Of a stretch of DNA of 64,000 nt, positions 35,206 through 44,061 are shown in pieces. The DNA is from Mycobacterium sp. SMC-4. Its GTDB lineage: Bacteria; Actinomycetota; Actinomycetes; Mycobacteriales; Mycobacteriaceae. The stretch lies in NCBI RefSeq assembly GCF_025263265.1, contig NZ_CP079869.1, positions 4,774,001 to 4,838,000 of the forward strand, given 5' to 3'. Position numbers and translations under genes: made by a program. The stretch's first letter is position 1. Every line of letters starts with the position of its first letter. The notes below the pieces were generated by a model. The model was not told the DNA's origin. It made no database searches and saw only the letters and a program-made list of their open reading frames with translations.

Positions 35206-35853
35206 CTAGTGGACGACGAGCCAGATCGCCGCGAAATGGCAACCCGCCGCAGCACTGGTGAATGCGTGGAAGAACTCGTGGTGGCCGAAAGTCGTGGGCC
35301 ACGGATTGGGCCATCGCGCGCCGTACAGAATCGCGCCGACGTTGTACAAGGCGGCACCGACGAGCAGCAGCGCGACCACCGTGGTTCCGGCGCCATCGAG
35401 CAGGGTCTCGGCGTACCACAGTGCTACGTAGCCCAGCAGGATGTAGAGCGACACTCCTACCCACCGAGGAGCCGAAGGCCAACAGAGCTTCAGCACGGCA
35501 CCCGCTGCGGCGCCGGTCCACACGATCGTCAGCAGATCCGCACCGATTTCCGGCTCCATCGCCAACACGGCCAACGGCGTGTAACAGGCCGCGATGAACA
35601 TGAAGATCATCGAGTGGTCCAGGCGCATCATCCACTTCTGTGCCAGCGCTGAGGTCCACTGCACGCGATGGTAGGTCGCGCTGACGGTGAACATCGCGAC
35701 GACGGCCGATGCATACACCAAGGCGGCCCAACCAGCGTCGGGAGACCTTGTCTGCCACGCGCTGGGGACTAGGACCACCGAAGCGACCACGGCCGCGACA
35801 GCGGTGCATACATGAATCCAGCCCCGCGCACGGGGGGTGATCCCGTACGTCAC
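35206..35853 (-). CDS. Hemolysin-III / PAQR-family membrane protein
   Basis: A 215-residue protein with seven hydrophobic segments. The PAQR signatures are present: VSATYHRVQW in segment 2-3, RLDHSMIFMFIAACYTP, and FGHHEFFHAFTSAAAGCHF near the end, which together hold the Ser/His/Asp metal-binding set of the family. Bacterial members (TrhA) affect membrane energetics; a true hemolysin role is doubtful. GTG 35853 has no clear ribosome-binding site, and TATACAT about 60 nt upstream may be its -10. The 112 bp between this gene and the secreted-protein gene hold no recognised feature. Confidence 0.85.
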   Translation of the reverse strand: MTYGITPRARGWIHVCTAVAAVVASVVLVPSAWQTRSPDAGWAALVYASAVVAMFTVSATYHRVQWTSALAQKWMMRLDHSMIFMFIAACYTPLAVLAMEPEIGADLLTIVWTGAAAGAVLKLCWPSAPRWVGVSLYILLGYVALWYAETLLDGAGTTVVALLLVGAALYNVGAILYGARWPNPWPTTFGHHEFFHAFTSAAAGCHFAAIWLVVH

Positions 35854-35969
35854 CTGGGACTCGATCAGGGCCGTCTCCGAGATTGTGAGCGGGCCGCAGC
35901 ATGTATACGGCAGCCGTGCCTCCTGCGACGGCGCAGCGCGAGCCTACCGCTGAAGTCACCGGAATCCAG

Positions 35970-36004
35970 CTTGCCGTGCCCGCGGGGTAAGCGAGCACGG
36001 CAAG
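35970..36004 (-). terminator. 10-bp stem hairpin downstream of the hemophore-like gene
   Basis: CTTGCCGTGC (35970-35979) pairs perfectly with GCACGGCAAG (35995-36004) across a 15-nt loop. It lies 21 nt after the stop of the minus-strand gene at 36026. No T tract follows. The rest of 35854-36025 shows nothing else. Confidence 0.55.
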
Positions 36005-36025
36005 TGGGTACTACGGACGGTCCCG

Positions 36026-36520
36026 TCAGCTGGGCGTAGCAGCAGCCTCAGGCTGTCCCGGTGTCGGCTCGATCACCTGGGGAACCTCGACAGGAACCTC
36101 AGCGGGCACCTCGGCCATGTCCGTGCTGCTCCAGACGGCCTGGGCCACCGGAGTCGGCGTCAGCTGCAGGTCACATTGCGCCTTCAGCGCGCTGACCGGC
36201 TGGTGGATGCTCGACAGCTCCTGCGCAACCTCAGGATTCTGCTCGAAGAACTCCTGATAGGCGGTCTGGGCCTGGTCCTGCGACTGCGCAGAGATGGCGG
36301 ACAGCGCCTCGTTGGCGTCCGGGTTCGCCGTCAGATACGCGCCCTCCGAAGCAGCAGCTGAGCCCACTGTCCCGGCCACGCTCGCTGCGGAGCAGTCCGG
36401 TGCGGGGGCCGGCTGAGCGTTAGCTACCGGGGTGACGATCGCTGCTGTGCCGAAAGCCAGCAGTCCACCGGCGAACATGCCGAAGAGACCGCGACGAACA
36501 CTCGTGGCGGACCTGTTCAT
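36026..36520 (-). CDS. Secreted hemophore-like protein
   Basis: About 164 residues. A signal peptide (MNRSATSVRRGLFGMFAGGLLAFGTAAIVTPVANA) precedes a short helical domain bracketed by two cysteines (PDCSAASVAG and LKAQCDLQ) with SEGAYLTANPDANEALSAI and YQEFFEQNPEVAQEL, the pattern of mycobacterial hemophore-family domains (Rv0203 type). The tail is Pro/Glu/Val-rich. These proteins bind heme outside the cell and hand it to MmpL transporters. ATG 36520 fits AAAGGAG; GTG 36529 would be too close to it. No MmpL gene is nearby, so heme binding is an inference from the fold. Confidence 0.8.
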   Translation of the reverse strand: MNRSATSVRRGLFGMFAGGLLAFGTAAIVTPVANAQPAPAPDCSAASVAGTVGSAAASEGAYLTANPDANEALSAISAQSQDQAQTAYQEFFEQNPEVAQELSSIHQPVSALKAQCDLQLTPTPVAQAVWSSTDMAEVPAEVPVEVPQVIEPTPGQPEAAATPS

Positions 36521-36615
36521 GAAAACCACTCCTTTGCTTTGCGATCAGTCGGTCGCATCGTGTCTTTTGCCCGAAAAGCCGCAGGTCAAACCCGCGCTCA
36601 CGCACAACGGACCGA

Positions 36616-36639
36616 TGACCGCGGCGTTGCCGCAGGTCA
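36616..36639 (-). terminator. Hairpin after hsaF
   Basis: TGACCGCGGC (36616-36625) pairs with GCCGC-A-GGTCA (36629-36639) around a GTT loop, a 10-bp stem with one bulged base. It lies about 28 nt after the hsaF stop and would end the hsaEGF transcript. The remaining 36530-36666 also holds the hemophore-like gene's promoter region. Confidence 0.5.
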
Positions 36640-36666
36640 GACCAGCTAGAAGGAGTTGTGGGATTC

Positions 36667-37719
36667 TTAAGTCGCAGCTGTTTCTTGTTCGCGTTTGATC
36701 TCCAGTGCGATGTCGATGAGCTGGTCTTCCTGACCGCCGATCAGCTTGCGTTGGCCGGCGCGGTGCAGCAGCTGGTGGGCGGGCACACCGTAGCGCTCGG
36801 ATTGGCGGATCGCGTGCTTGAGGAAGCTGGAGTACACCCCGGAGTAACCCATGATCAGCGCATTGCGGTCGAGCAGACATTCGGCCGGCATCGCCGGGGC
36901 GACGACCTCTTCGGCGGCGTCGGCGATGTCGAAGAAGTCGATACCGGTCTTGACGCCGATCTTGTCGAACACCCCGATCAGCGCCTCGACCGGGGCGTTG
37001 CCCGCCCCGGCCCCGAACCGCCGGCACGACCCGTCGATCTGCTTGGCCCCGGCACGCACCGCCTCGATCGAGTTCGCCACCCCCAGGCCGAGGTTCTCGT
37101 GGCCATGGAAACCCACCTGAGCGTCCTCGCCGAGTTCGGCGACCAGCGCCGCGACCCGGTCACGCACCCCTTCGAGCACCAGCGCACCGGCCGAATCGAC
37201 GACGTAGACGCACTGACAACCGGCATCAGCCATGATCCGAGCCTGCGCGGCAAGCTTCTCCGGGGAGATCGTATGGCTCATCATCAAAAAGCCCACCGTC
37301 TCCAAACCCAGCTCGCGGGCCAGCCCGAAGTGCTGAATCGACACATCAGCCTCGGTGCAGTGGGTCGCGATCCGGCAGATCGAGCCGCCGTTGTTCTGCG
37401 CTTCCTTGATGTCCTCCTTGGTGCCGACACCCGGCAACATCAAAAAGGCGATCTTCGATTCCTTGGCCGTCTCGGCGGCCAGCTTGATCAGCTCCTGCTC
37501 CGGGGTCTTGGAGAAGCCGTAGTTGAAGCTCGACCCGCCCAGACCGTCACCGTGGGTGACCTCGATGACCGGCACACCAGCCGCATCCAGCGCGGCGACG
37601 ATCGCGCCGACCTCCTCGGTGGTGAACTGATGACGTTTGTGGTGCGACCCATCGCGCAGCGACGTATCAGTCATCCGGACGTCCCAGATCGGGTTGAAGT
37701 AGATGCCGTCGGTACTCAT
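36667..37719 (-). CDS. hsaF: 4-hydroxy-2-oxovalerate-type aldolase HsaF
   Basis: A 350-residue class II pyruvate aldolase (M. tuberculosis Rv3534c is 346). [19 protein letters not shown] holds the metal-binding Asp and the RDGSH motif; [15 protein letters not shown] supplies the two metal histidines, and [10 protein letters not shown] closes the site. It cleaves 4-hydroxy-2-oxohexanoate, the C6 fragment of rings A/B, to pyruvate and propanal, which is channelled to HsaG. ATG 37719 overlaps the hsaG stop (ATGA). It is the last gene of hsaE-hsaG-hsaF. Confidence 0.96.
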   Translation of the reverse strand: MSTDGIYFNPIWDVRMTDTSLRDGSHHKRHQFTTEEVGAIVAALDAAGVPVIEVTHGDGLGGSSFNYGFSKTPEQELIKLAAETAKESKIAFLMLPGVGTKEDIKEAQNNGGSICRIATHCTEADVSIQHFGLARELGLETVGFLMMSHTISPEKLAAQARIMADAGCQCVYVVDSAGALVLEGVRDRVAALVAELGEDAQVGFHGHENLGLGVANSIEAVRAGAKQIDGSCRRFGAGAGNAPVEALIGVFDKIGVKTGIDFFDIADAAEEVVAPAMPAECLLDRNALIMGYSGVYSSFLKHAIRQSERYGVPAHQLLHRAGQRKLIGGQEDQLIDIALEIKREQETAAT

Positions 37720-38636
37720 GCTTGCGCTCCAGTCGTGGACAGACTCTCTTTGGCGATCTCTTCGCCCACCTTGGCCGCGGCGGCGGTCATGATGTCCAGG
37801 TTTCCAGCGTAGGGCGGTAGATAATCGCCCGCACCCTCCACTTCCACGAACACGGTGACCACGTGGTTTCCGCCGTTGACGACCGAGGGCTCGTCGAACT
37901 GTGGTTCGTTGAGCAACCGGTACCCGGGCACGTAGGTCTGCACCTCGGCAACCACATCCTTGACCGACTGAGTGATCGCCGCGTGGTCGGCATCTTCGGG
38001 GATCGCGCAGAAGATCGTGTCGCGCATGATCATCGGCGGCTCGGCCGGGTTGAGGATGATGATCGCCTTGCCGCGCTTGGCTCCGCCGATCACCTCGACA
38101 CCGGCACTGGTGGTCTTGGTGAACTCGTCGATGTTGGCCCGGGTGCCCGGCCCGGCCGAGGCCGACGACACCGACGCCACGATCTCGGCATAGGGCACGT
38201 CCACCACGCGAGATACTGCGTGCACCATCGGGATGGTTGCCTGTCCGCCGCAGGTCACCATGTTGACGTTCGGCGCATCGAGGTGCTCGCGCAGGTTGGC
38301 TGGCGGGATCACCCCGGGCCCGATGGCCGCCGGGGTCAGGTCGATGGCCCGGATGCCCGCCTCGGCGTAGCGCGGCGCGGCATCGCGGTGCACATAGGCG
38401 CTGGTGGCTTCGAACACCATGTCGGGCTTCTCCGACTGCGCCAGCAACCAGTCGACACCTTCATGCGAGGTCTCCAGGCCGAGCTTGCGCGCGCGCGCCA
38501 AACCTTCGCTGTCCGGGTCGATGCCGATCATCCAGCGCGGCTCCAGCCACTGCGAGCGCAGCAGCTTGTAGAGCAGATCGGTACTGATGTTGCCGGACCC
38601 CACGATCGCGACGGAGGCTTTCTTGGCCGTAGACAT
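37716..38636 (-). CDS. hsaG: Acylating aldehyde dehydrogenase HsaG
   Basis: A 306-residue enzyme (M. tuberculosis Rv3535c is 303). [18 protein letters not shown] is the NAD-binding loop, and [17 protein letters not shown] holds the catalytic cysteine. [20 protein letters not shown] is a family hallmark. It oxidises propanal from HsaF to propionyl-CoA and works as a complex with HsaF through a channel. It is 14 bp downstream of hsaE in the KstR-controlled operon. Confidence 0.96.
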   Translation of the reverse strand: MSTAKKASVAIVGSGNISTDLLYKLLRSQWLEPRWMIGIDPDSEGLARARKLGLETSHEGVDWLLAQSEKPDMVFEATSAYVHRDAAPRYAEAGIRAIDLTPAAIGPGVIPPANLREHLDAPNVNMVTCGGQATIPMVHAVSRVVDVPYAEIVASVSSASAGPGTRANIDEFTKTTSAGVEVIGGAKRGKAIIILNPAEPPMIMRDTIFCAIPEDADHAAITQSVKDVVAEVQTYVPGYRLLNEPQFDEPSVVNGGNHVVTVFVEVEGAGDYLPPYAGNLDIMTAAAAKVGEEIAKESLSTTGAQA

Positions 38637-38650
38637 TGCTGGTCCTTCGC

Positions 38651-39436
38651 TTATTCGAAACTGAGCCGTACTGAACCTAAACCGCTGAAGTCGGCGACGA
38701 AATGGCTACCGGGAGGTGCATCTATCGCACGGGTGCACGAGCCCGGTAAGACGATGTCGCCGGCCTTCAGACGCACCCCGAAACTGTCGACCTTGCGGGC
38801 CAGCCACGCCACCGCGGTGACCGGGTTGCCCAGCACGGCGTCGCTGCGCCCCTCGGCCACCACGTCGCCGTTGTTCGTCAGCACCGCGTCGATGCCTTTG
38901 ATGTCGATGTCCTTGGGCGACACCCGCGCCTCACCGAGCACCCAACCGGCCGAGGACGCGTTGTCGGCGATCGTGTCGCAGAGTTTGATCTGCCAGTTCG
39001 TGATCCGAGTGTCGATGAGCTCGATCGCCGGACAAAAGGCGGCAGTCGCGGCCAGCACGTCGTCCTCGGTGCACCCGGCTCCGGGCAGGTCATCGGCCAG
39101 GATGAAGCCCACCTCGACCTCGACCCGCGGGTACAGGTACTTCTCCGAGCGCACCGGCGCGTCTTCGAACACCTGCATATCGTCGAGCAGATGGCCGTAA
39201 TCGGGCTCGTCGACGTTCATCATCTTCTGCATGGCCTCCGACGAGAGACCGACCTTGTGACCGACCACGCGCGCGCCCTCGGCGACTTTCTGGCGGATGT
39301 TGATCAGCTGAATCTCATAGGCGTCGACCACATCGATGTCGGGGTGCGCGTCGGTCAGCGGAGAGATCGGTTGCCGGCTGCGCTCGGCCTGGGCCAAGTC
39401 GGCGGCAAGTCGCTCACGGACCTCGGAACTGAGCAT
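38651..39436 (-). CDS. hsaE: 2-hydroxydienoate hydratase HsaE
   Basis: A 261-residue member of the fumarylacetoacetase/2-keto-4-pentenoate hydratase family (M. tuberculosis Rv3536c). [15 protein letters not shown] carries the ExE metal ligands, and [29 protein letters not shown] is typical. It adds water to 2-hydroxyhexa-2,4-dienoate released by HsaD, giving the HsaF substrate. It is divergent from kstD across a KstR site, and a TAGAAT box on the minus strand near 39492 may be its -10. Confidence 0.95.
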   Translation of the reverse strand: MLSSEVRERLAADLAQAERSRQPISPLTDAHPDIDVVDAYEIQLINIRQKVAEGARVVGHKVGLSSEAMQKMMNVDEPDYGHLLDDMQVFEDAPVRSEKYLYPRVEVEVGFILADDLPGAGCTEDDVLAATAAFCPAIELIDTRITNWQIKLCDTIADNASSAGWVLGEARVSPKDIDIKGIDAVLTNNGDVVAEGRSDAVLGNPVTAVAWLARKVDSFGVRLKAGDIVLPGSCTRAIDAPPGSHFVADFSGLGSVRLSFE

Positions 39437-39495
39437 CTTCGGTGAAGTCCCCTCGTTTCGTCGACCGGCACAGTTGTGGGTCGGCCGGGCAATTC

Positions 39496-39509
39496 TATAA
39501 CGTGTTCTA
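39496..39509. promoter_or_regulatory. KstR operator, hsaEGF / kstD
   Basis: TATAACGTGTTCTA fits TnnAACnnGTTnnA and ends 1 bp before the kstD ATG (39511). TAACGT inside it (39498-39503) stands exactly 7 nt from that ATG and can be the -10 of a leaderless kstD mRNA. Confidence 0.92.
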
Positions 39510-39510
39510 C

Positions 39511-41193
39511 ATGACCGAGCAGGAGTATGACGTCGTCGTGGTGGGCAGCGGCGCCGCGGGTATGGTCGCCGCCCTTACTGCCGCCCACCAGGGTCTCTCG
39601 ACGATAGTCGTTGAGAAGGCCCCGCACTACGGTGGTTCCACTGCGCGGTCAGGTGGCGGCGTCTGGATTCCGAACAACGAGGTACTCAAGCGCGACGGTG
39701 TGAACGACACCCGCGAGGCCGCCCGAACCTACCTGCACGCCATCATCGGCGACGTGGTGCCGGCCGAGAAGATCGACACCTATCTCGACCGCGGACCCGA
39801 GATGTTGTCGTTCGTGTTGAAGAACTCTCCGCTGAAGCTGTGCTGGGTACCCAACTACGCCGACTACTACCCCGAGACTCCGGGCGGCAAGGCCACCGGC
39901 CGCTCGGTGGAACCCAAACCGTTCGATGCGAGCAAGCTCGGGCCCGATCTCGGCGGCCTGGAGCCGCCGTACGGCAAGGTCCCGATGAACATGGTCGTGA
40001 TGCAGCAGGACTACGTCCGTCTCAACCAGCTCAAACGTCATCCGCGCGGACTGCTGCGCAGCCTCAAGGTGGGGGCACGCACGGTATGGGCCAACGCCAC
40101 GCGCAAGAACCTGGTCGGGATGGGTCGGGCGTTGATCGCACCACTGCGTATCGCGCTGCGAGACGCCGGTGTCCCGGTTCGGCTCAACACCGCGCTGACC
40201 GACCTCTACGTCGAGGACGGTGTGGTGCGCGGAATCTACGTCCGTGACACAACCACCGGGGAAAGCGCTGAGCCGCAACTGATCCGGGCGCGTCGCGGTG
40301 TGATCCTGGGCAGTGGAGGCTTTGAACACAACGAGCAGATGCGGGTGAAGTACCAACGCGCCCCGATCACCACGGAGTGGACCGTCGGCGCGGTTGCCAA
40401 CACCGGGGACGGAATCCTTGCCGCCGAAAAGCTCGGTGCCGCACTTGATGTCATGGAGGACGCCTGGTGGGGACCGACGGTCCCGCTGATCGGTGCACCG
40501 TGGTTCGCATTGTCGGAACGCAATTCACCCGGGTCGATCATCGTCAACATGAACGGCAAGCGGTTCATGAACGAGTCGATGCCCTACGTCGAAGCGTGCC
40601 ATCACATGTATGGCGGACAGTACGGGCAGGGCCCCGGGCCCGGCGAGAACATTCCGGCATGGCTGGTGTTCGACCAGCAATACCGCGACCGCTACATCTT
40701 CGCGGGACTTCAGCCAGGACAACGCATTCCGAAGAAGTGGCTGGAGTCCGGCGTCATTGTGACCGCTCCGACACTGGAGGAGCTGGCAACCAAGACCGGC
40801 CTGCCCGCCGATGCCTTCACGGCCACGGTGGCGCGGTTCAACGGATTCGCGCGGGCCGGTGTCGACGAGGATTTCAAGCGCGGGCAGAGCGCCTATGACC
40901 GCTACTACGGCGATCCGACCAACAAGCCCAACCCCAACCTGGGCGAGATCACCCACGGGCCGTACTACGCCGCCAAGCTGGTGCCGGGAGACCTGGGCAC
41001 CAAGGGTGGCATCGTCACCGACGTGAACGGACGCGCCCTGCGCGACGACGGCTCGGTGATCGAGGGACTCTATGCTGCAGGCAACGTCAGCGCCCCGGTG
41101 ATGGGTCACACCTATCCGGGTCCGGGTGGCACCATCGGCCCGGCGATGACGTTCGGTTATCTGGCGGCACTCCACCTTGCAGGAAAGGCCTGA
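39511..41193 (+). CDS. kstD: 3-ketosteroid delta-1-dehydrogenase KstD
   Basis: A 560-residue flavoprotein (M. tuberculosis Rv3537 is 563). The FAD loop is VVVVGSGAAGMVAALTAAHQG; active-site tyrosines are expected in NYADYYPE, MPYVEA and HTYPGPGG, the last with the conserved Gly that activates the 3-keto group. It makes the C1-C2 double bond in ring A of androstenedione-type steroids. ATG 39511 was chosen over an open frame from 39442 because homologues start here. The KstR operator ends at the preceding base but one, so the transcript is probably leaderless and repression direct. Confidence 0.96.
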   Translation: MTEQEYDVVVVGSGAAGMVAALTAAHQGLSTIVVEKAPHYGGSTARSGGGVWIPNNEVLKRDGVNDTREAARTYLHAIIGDVVPAEKIDTYLDRGPEMLSFVLKNSPLKLCWVPNYADYYPETPGGKATGRSVEPKPFDASKLGPDLGGLEPPYGKVPMNMVVMQQDYVRLNQLKRHPRGLLRSLKVGARTVWANATRKNLVGMGRALIAPLRIALRDAGVPVRLNTALTDLYVEDGVVRGIYVRDTTTGESAEPQLIRARRGVILGSGGFEHNEQMRVKYQRAPITTEWTVGAVANTGDGILAAEKLGAALDVMEDAWWGPTVPLIGAPWFALSERNSPGSIIVNMNGKRFMNESMPYVEACHHMYGGQYGQGPGPGENIPAWLVFDQQYRDRYIFAGLQPGQRIPKKWLESGVIVTAPTLEELATKTGLPADAFTATVARFNGFARAGVDEDFKRGQSAYDRYYGDPTNKPNPNLGEITHGPYYAAKLVPGDLGTKGGIVTDVNGRALRDDGSVIEGLYAAGNVSAPVMGHTYPGPGGTIGPAMTFGYLAALHLAGKA

Positions 41194-41196
41194 CCC

Positions 41197-42057
41197 TTGC
41201 CCATCAATCTCGATGAAGCCATCGGCGCGGAGCTTCCCGCCGTCGAATTCTCATGGACCAGTAGTGACATTCAGTTGTACCATCTGGCCCTCGGGGCGGG
41301 CAGTGATCCGGTGGACCAGAGCGAGCTGCGGTACCTGACCGACAACACCCCTCAGGTGCTGCCGACATTCGGCAATGTGGCCCAGAGTTTTCACTTGACC
41401 GAGCCGCCGGCGGTGAAGTTCCCGGGCATCGACATCGAGTTGAGCAAAGTGCTGCACGCCAGCGAAGCGGTGACCGTTCCCGGACCGATCCCGCCGTCGG
41501 GCACTGGAGTCGCGGTCACAAGGTTCACCGAGATTTGGGACAAGGGCAAGGCCGCGGTGATCTGGTCGGAGACCACCGTCAAGGATCCGGCCGGTCAGTT
41601 GTTGTGGACGCAGAAGCGCTCGATCTTCGCCCGCGGCGAGGGTGGCTTCGGCGGCGACCGTGGTCCGTCGGGCTCCTCGGCCGCCCCGGACAGATCCCCC
41701 GACCTCGAGCTCACGGTCCCGACCTCGCCACAGCAGGCGCTGTTGTATCGGATGTGCGGGGACCGTAACCCGTTGCATTCGGATCCGGATTTCGCTGCGG
41801 CAGCCGGATTCCCGCGCCCCATTCTGCATGGCTTGTGCACCTACGGCATGACGTGCAAAGCATTGGTGGACAACCTTCTCGACGGTGATGTCAGCAGCCT
41901 GAAGTCCTACGGTGCGCGGATGGCCGGTGTGGTGTTCCCCGGCGAGACGCTGAGTGTGAACGTCTGGAAGCACGACGGGGCCTATCTGGCCACGGTGACC
42001 GCACCCGAGCGCGACAACGCCGTCGCACTGGCCGGGGTGGAGTTCGTGCCGGCCTGA
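41197..42057 (+). CDS. MaoC-type enoyl-CoA hydratase (Rv3538-like)
   Basis: A 286-residue double hot-dog protein, the same length as Rv3538. The hydratase-2 motif is in YRMCGDRNPLHSDPDFAAAAGFPRPILHGLCTYG, with the catalytic Asp and His; the first half lacks this motif. It resembles the hydratase part of the peroxisomal 17-beta-HSD4 protein and is thought to hydrate 2-enoyl-CoA sterol side chains. It starts with TTG 41197, 3 bp after the kstD stop, with AGGAAAGG upstream. It is in an operon with kstD. Confidence 0.88.
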   Translation: MPINLDEAIGAELPAVEFSWTSSDIQLYHLALGAGSDPVDQSELRYLTDNTPQVLPTFGNVAQSFHLTEPPAVKFPGIDIELSKVLHASEAVTVPGPIPPSGTGVAVTRFTEIWDKGKAAVIWSETTVKDPAGQLLWTQKRSIFARGEGGFGGDRGPSGSSAAPDRSPDLELTVPTSPQQALLYRMCGDRNPLHSDPDFAAAAGFPRPILHGLCTYGMTCKALVDNLLDGDVSSLKSYGARMAGVVFPGETLSVNVWKHDGAYLATVTAPERDNAVALAGVEFVPA

Positions 42058-42070
42058 CCTCGGCCGTGAG

Positions 42071-42544
42071 TCAGCCGCAGAGCTCGTCGACCCGGGCCGC
42101 AGTGGTCTGCGCGTTGTTCATCCGCTCGCTCTGAGCCGGATCCTCACTACGTGCGCCCGCCAGCTGGCCCATCCCGATCTCGGTGAGGTCCTCGGCAAAC
42201 GAATGCACGGCGTCGGCGAGCTCGCCGGAGTCCGCCTCGGTGACCTGCCAGAGCAGGTACTGCCCGCCACCCAGCGTGGCCAGTCGTGCGTTGGCCGCCA
42301 CCGACTGAGCGGCGACAGGGTCGGGTCCCAGATCGGCGTTGGTTTGCAAGGACACTGCGTTGCGCACGGTCTCGAAGGCCGCGCACAGTTGCGCCGCGTC
42401 CACCGTGCCCGCGCCGCGCGATGCGTCCTCGGGCGAACGCAGCAGACCCCACGCAGCGAGCACCGCGGCGATCACAGCGACAACCAGGGCGGCCGGGGCG
42501 ACCCAGCTGCCAGCAGTGCGATTCGAGTATGTGGTGTCCGGCAT
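42071..42544 (-). CDS. Membrane-anchored hypothetical protein
   Basis: A 157-residue protein with a short cytoplasmic N-terminus, one membrane helix (VAPAALVVAVIAAVLAAWGLL, residues ~15-35) and an alanine-rich extracytoplasmic domain with cysteines in AAQLCAAF and at the very end, DELCG, which could form a disulfide. It resembles small mycobacterial Mce-associated or hypothetical membrane proteins but is not recognised further. It is convergent with the hydratase gene. Function unknown. Confidence 0.7.
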   Translation of the reverse strand: MPDTTYSNRTAGSWVAPAALVVAVIAAVLAAWGLLRSPEDASRGAGTVDAAQLCAAFETVRNAVSLQTNADLGPDPVAAQSVAANARLATLGGGQYLLWQVTEADSGELADAVHSFAEDLTEIGMGQLAGARSEDPAQSERMNNAQTTAARVDELCG

Positions 42545-42637
42545 GCCGCGATCATAGCCCGACCGATACCACGGCCCGGCGCGCGACTACGTCAAAGTTG
42601 CTCGTCAGCAACGATATTGGCCGGTCCACCAGCAACG

Positions 42638-42680
42638 ACGACCGGGTACGAACGCCGATTCGACATCCGTACCCGGTCGT
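42638..42680 (-). terminator. Perfect 13-bp stem hairpin after PGRS-like copy 2
   Basis: ACGACCGGGTACG (42638-42650) pairs with CGTACCCGGTCGT (42668-42680) around a 17-nt loop, 20 nt after the stop of the minus-strand PGRS-like gene. No T tract. A second small hairpin, GTTGCT-CGTC-AGCAAC, lies at 42597-42612. Confidence 0.65.
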
Positions 42681-42699
42681 GCGGTCGTTCTACTGCGCG

Positions 42700-44061
42700 T
42701 TAGTCGTCGCCGCCGCCGCTGGACCCGGACGCGGATCCGTCGCTGCCATCGCTGCCGCTACCGGCGCCACCGCGCCCGGCCGATCCTCCGAGACCGCCCT
42801 CGGCGTCGCTGGCGTCGTTGGCGCTGGCGTTGCCGCCGTCGCCGCCGTTACCGCCGCGGTTGAACAGGCTGCCCCGGCCGCCGTCGCCGCCCCAGCCGCC
42901 GCCGGCCTTCTCGCCGCCCTCGGCGTCGCCACCGCGGCCACCGTTGCCGCCCCTGCCGGTGAAGGTGGCGTCGCCGCCGAAGCCGCCGTCACCACCGTAG
43001 GCGGTGTCGTTCTCGCTGACCGCGTCGCCACCGTTGCCGCCGTCACCGGCGTTGCCGTTGCGCGAGGTGCCGCCGTCGCCACCGAAGCCGCCCTCGGCGT
43101 AGGCGTCGGTACCGCCGCTGGCGGTCCCGCCGTCACCACCGCGGCCACCGGCGCCGTTGAAGCCTGCCGAACCGCCGTGGCCGCCGTCGCCGCCCAGAGC
43201 CTCCTGGCCTTCGGCGTTCGCCGAGGAGTTACCACCGTTGCCGCCCTGGCCACCGTTACCGTAGAAGCCCTGCGAGGAGCCGCCGTTACCACCACGACCG
43301 AACGAGATGTTTTCGTTGAAGTAGCCGTAGGCGCTGCCGTTGACCGACGAGGCGTCACCGCCGTCGCCGCCGTTTCCGCCGTTACCGATGTAGCCGCCCT
43401 GACCCCCGCGCCCGCCGTTGCCCGCATAGGCGTTGTTGCCCAGGGTCTCGTCTGCTTCGGTGTCGGGATCGTTCTCGAAGTCCTGCGTGTTGAAGTCGTT
43501 GCCGCCCTTGCCCCCGTTGCCTCCGTTGCCGAACCAGCCACCGTTTCCACCGTTGCCGCCATTCGTGGCGGCGGTGCGAGCGCCGGTCTCAGGGTCGTAG
43601 ACGGCGTCGAGACCGTTACCGCCGTTGCCGCCGTTGCCGAAGAACTGGCCGGCGTTGCCACCGTTGCCACCGTTGGCCCCGTTACCACCGTTGCCGCCGA
43701 GGATGCCGCCGTTGCCGCCGTTGCATGCGGCGCCCGTGCAGTCCGCTGCCGCGTCGAGGCCGTTACCGATCAGCCAACCGCCCGGGCCGAACATCGGACG
43801 CAGGGCCGGGGTGGCCGCTGCGGCCATCTGGACGTCACCGCCCGATGAGGAGGTCGACTTGCGCTCACCGCCGTATGCGTCTTCCCACCACTCCAGGGAC
43901 ACCAACTGGACTTCGTAGCTGCGTTGCTGCGGAGCGTCGTCCACTCCGACCAGCGCGAGCGTGCCGAGACCAGCCATGGCCGCGCCGGTGACGCCCGCGG
44001 TCAGATAGGTCTTCACTGCCAGACCCCGTTGACCTTTGCGGACTTTGGAATGCTTGGGCAT
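42700..44061 (-). CDS. PGRS-like Gly-Asn-rich protein, MPKH type (copy 2)
   Basis: About 453 residues starting MPKHSKVRKGQRG at ATG 44061 with AGGGGAAG upstream (the frame continues to 44133). Basic start, hydrophobic segment LTAGVTGAAMAGLGTLALVGV, then YEVQLVSLEWWEDAYGGERKSTSSSGG, a cysteine pair DCTGAAC, and GGNGG repeats interrupted by acidic NDAS, DAYAEG and EGQEAL patches. No PE domain. It shares start, GLGTL, ER-SSSGG, Cys pair and repeats with the protein at 27308. Probably surface-located; function unknown. It lies where M. tuberculosis has PPE63. Confidence 0.8.
   Translation of the reverse strand: MPKHSKVRKGQRGLAVKTYLTAGVTGAAMAGLGTLALVGVDDAPQQRSYEVQLVSLEWWEDAYGGERKSTSSSGGDVQMAAAATPALRPMFGPGGWLIGNGLDAAADCTGAACNGGNGGILGGNGGNGANGGNGGNAGQFFGNGGNGGNGLDAVYDPETGARTAATNGGNGGNGGWFGNGGNGGKGGNDFNTQDFENDPDTEADETLGNNAYAGNGGRGGQGGYIGNGGNGGDGGDASSVNGSAYGYFNENISFGRGGNGGSSQGFYGNGGQGGNGGNSSANAEGQEALGGDGGHGGSAGFNGAGGRGGDGGTASGGTDAYAEGGFGGDGGTSRNGNAGDGGNGGDAVSENDTAYGGDGGFGGDATFTGRGGNGGRGGDAEGGEKAGGGWGGDGGRGSLFNRGGNGGDGGNASANDASDAEGGLGGSAGRGGAGSGSDGSDGSASGSSGGGDD

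Noticed and set aside
36580..36644. Direct repeat GCCGCAGGTCA seen twice near the hsaF end
   Set aside because: One copy is an arm of the hsaF hairpin; two copies alone do not support a regulatory site.
42286..43848. Ala/Val-rich plus-strand frame of 520 codons
   Set aside because: Complement of the second PGRS-like gene; no independent start signal or homology.
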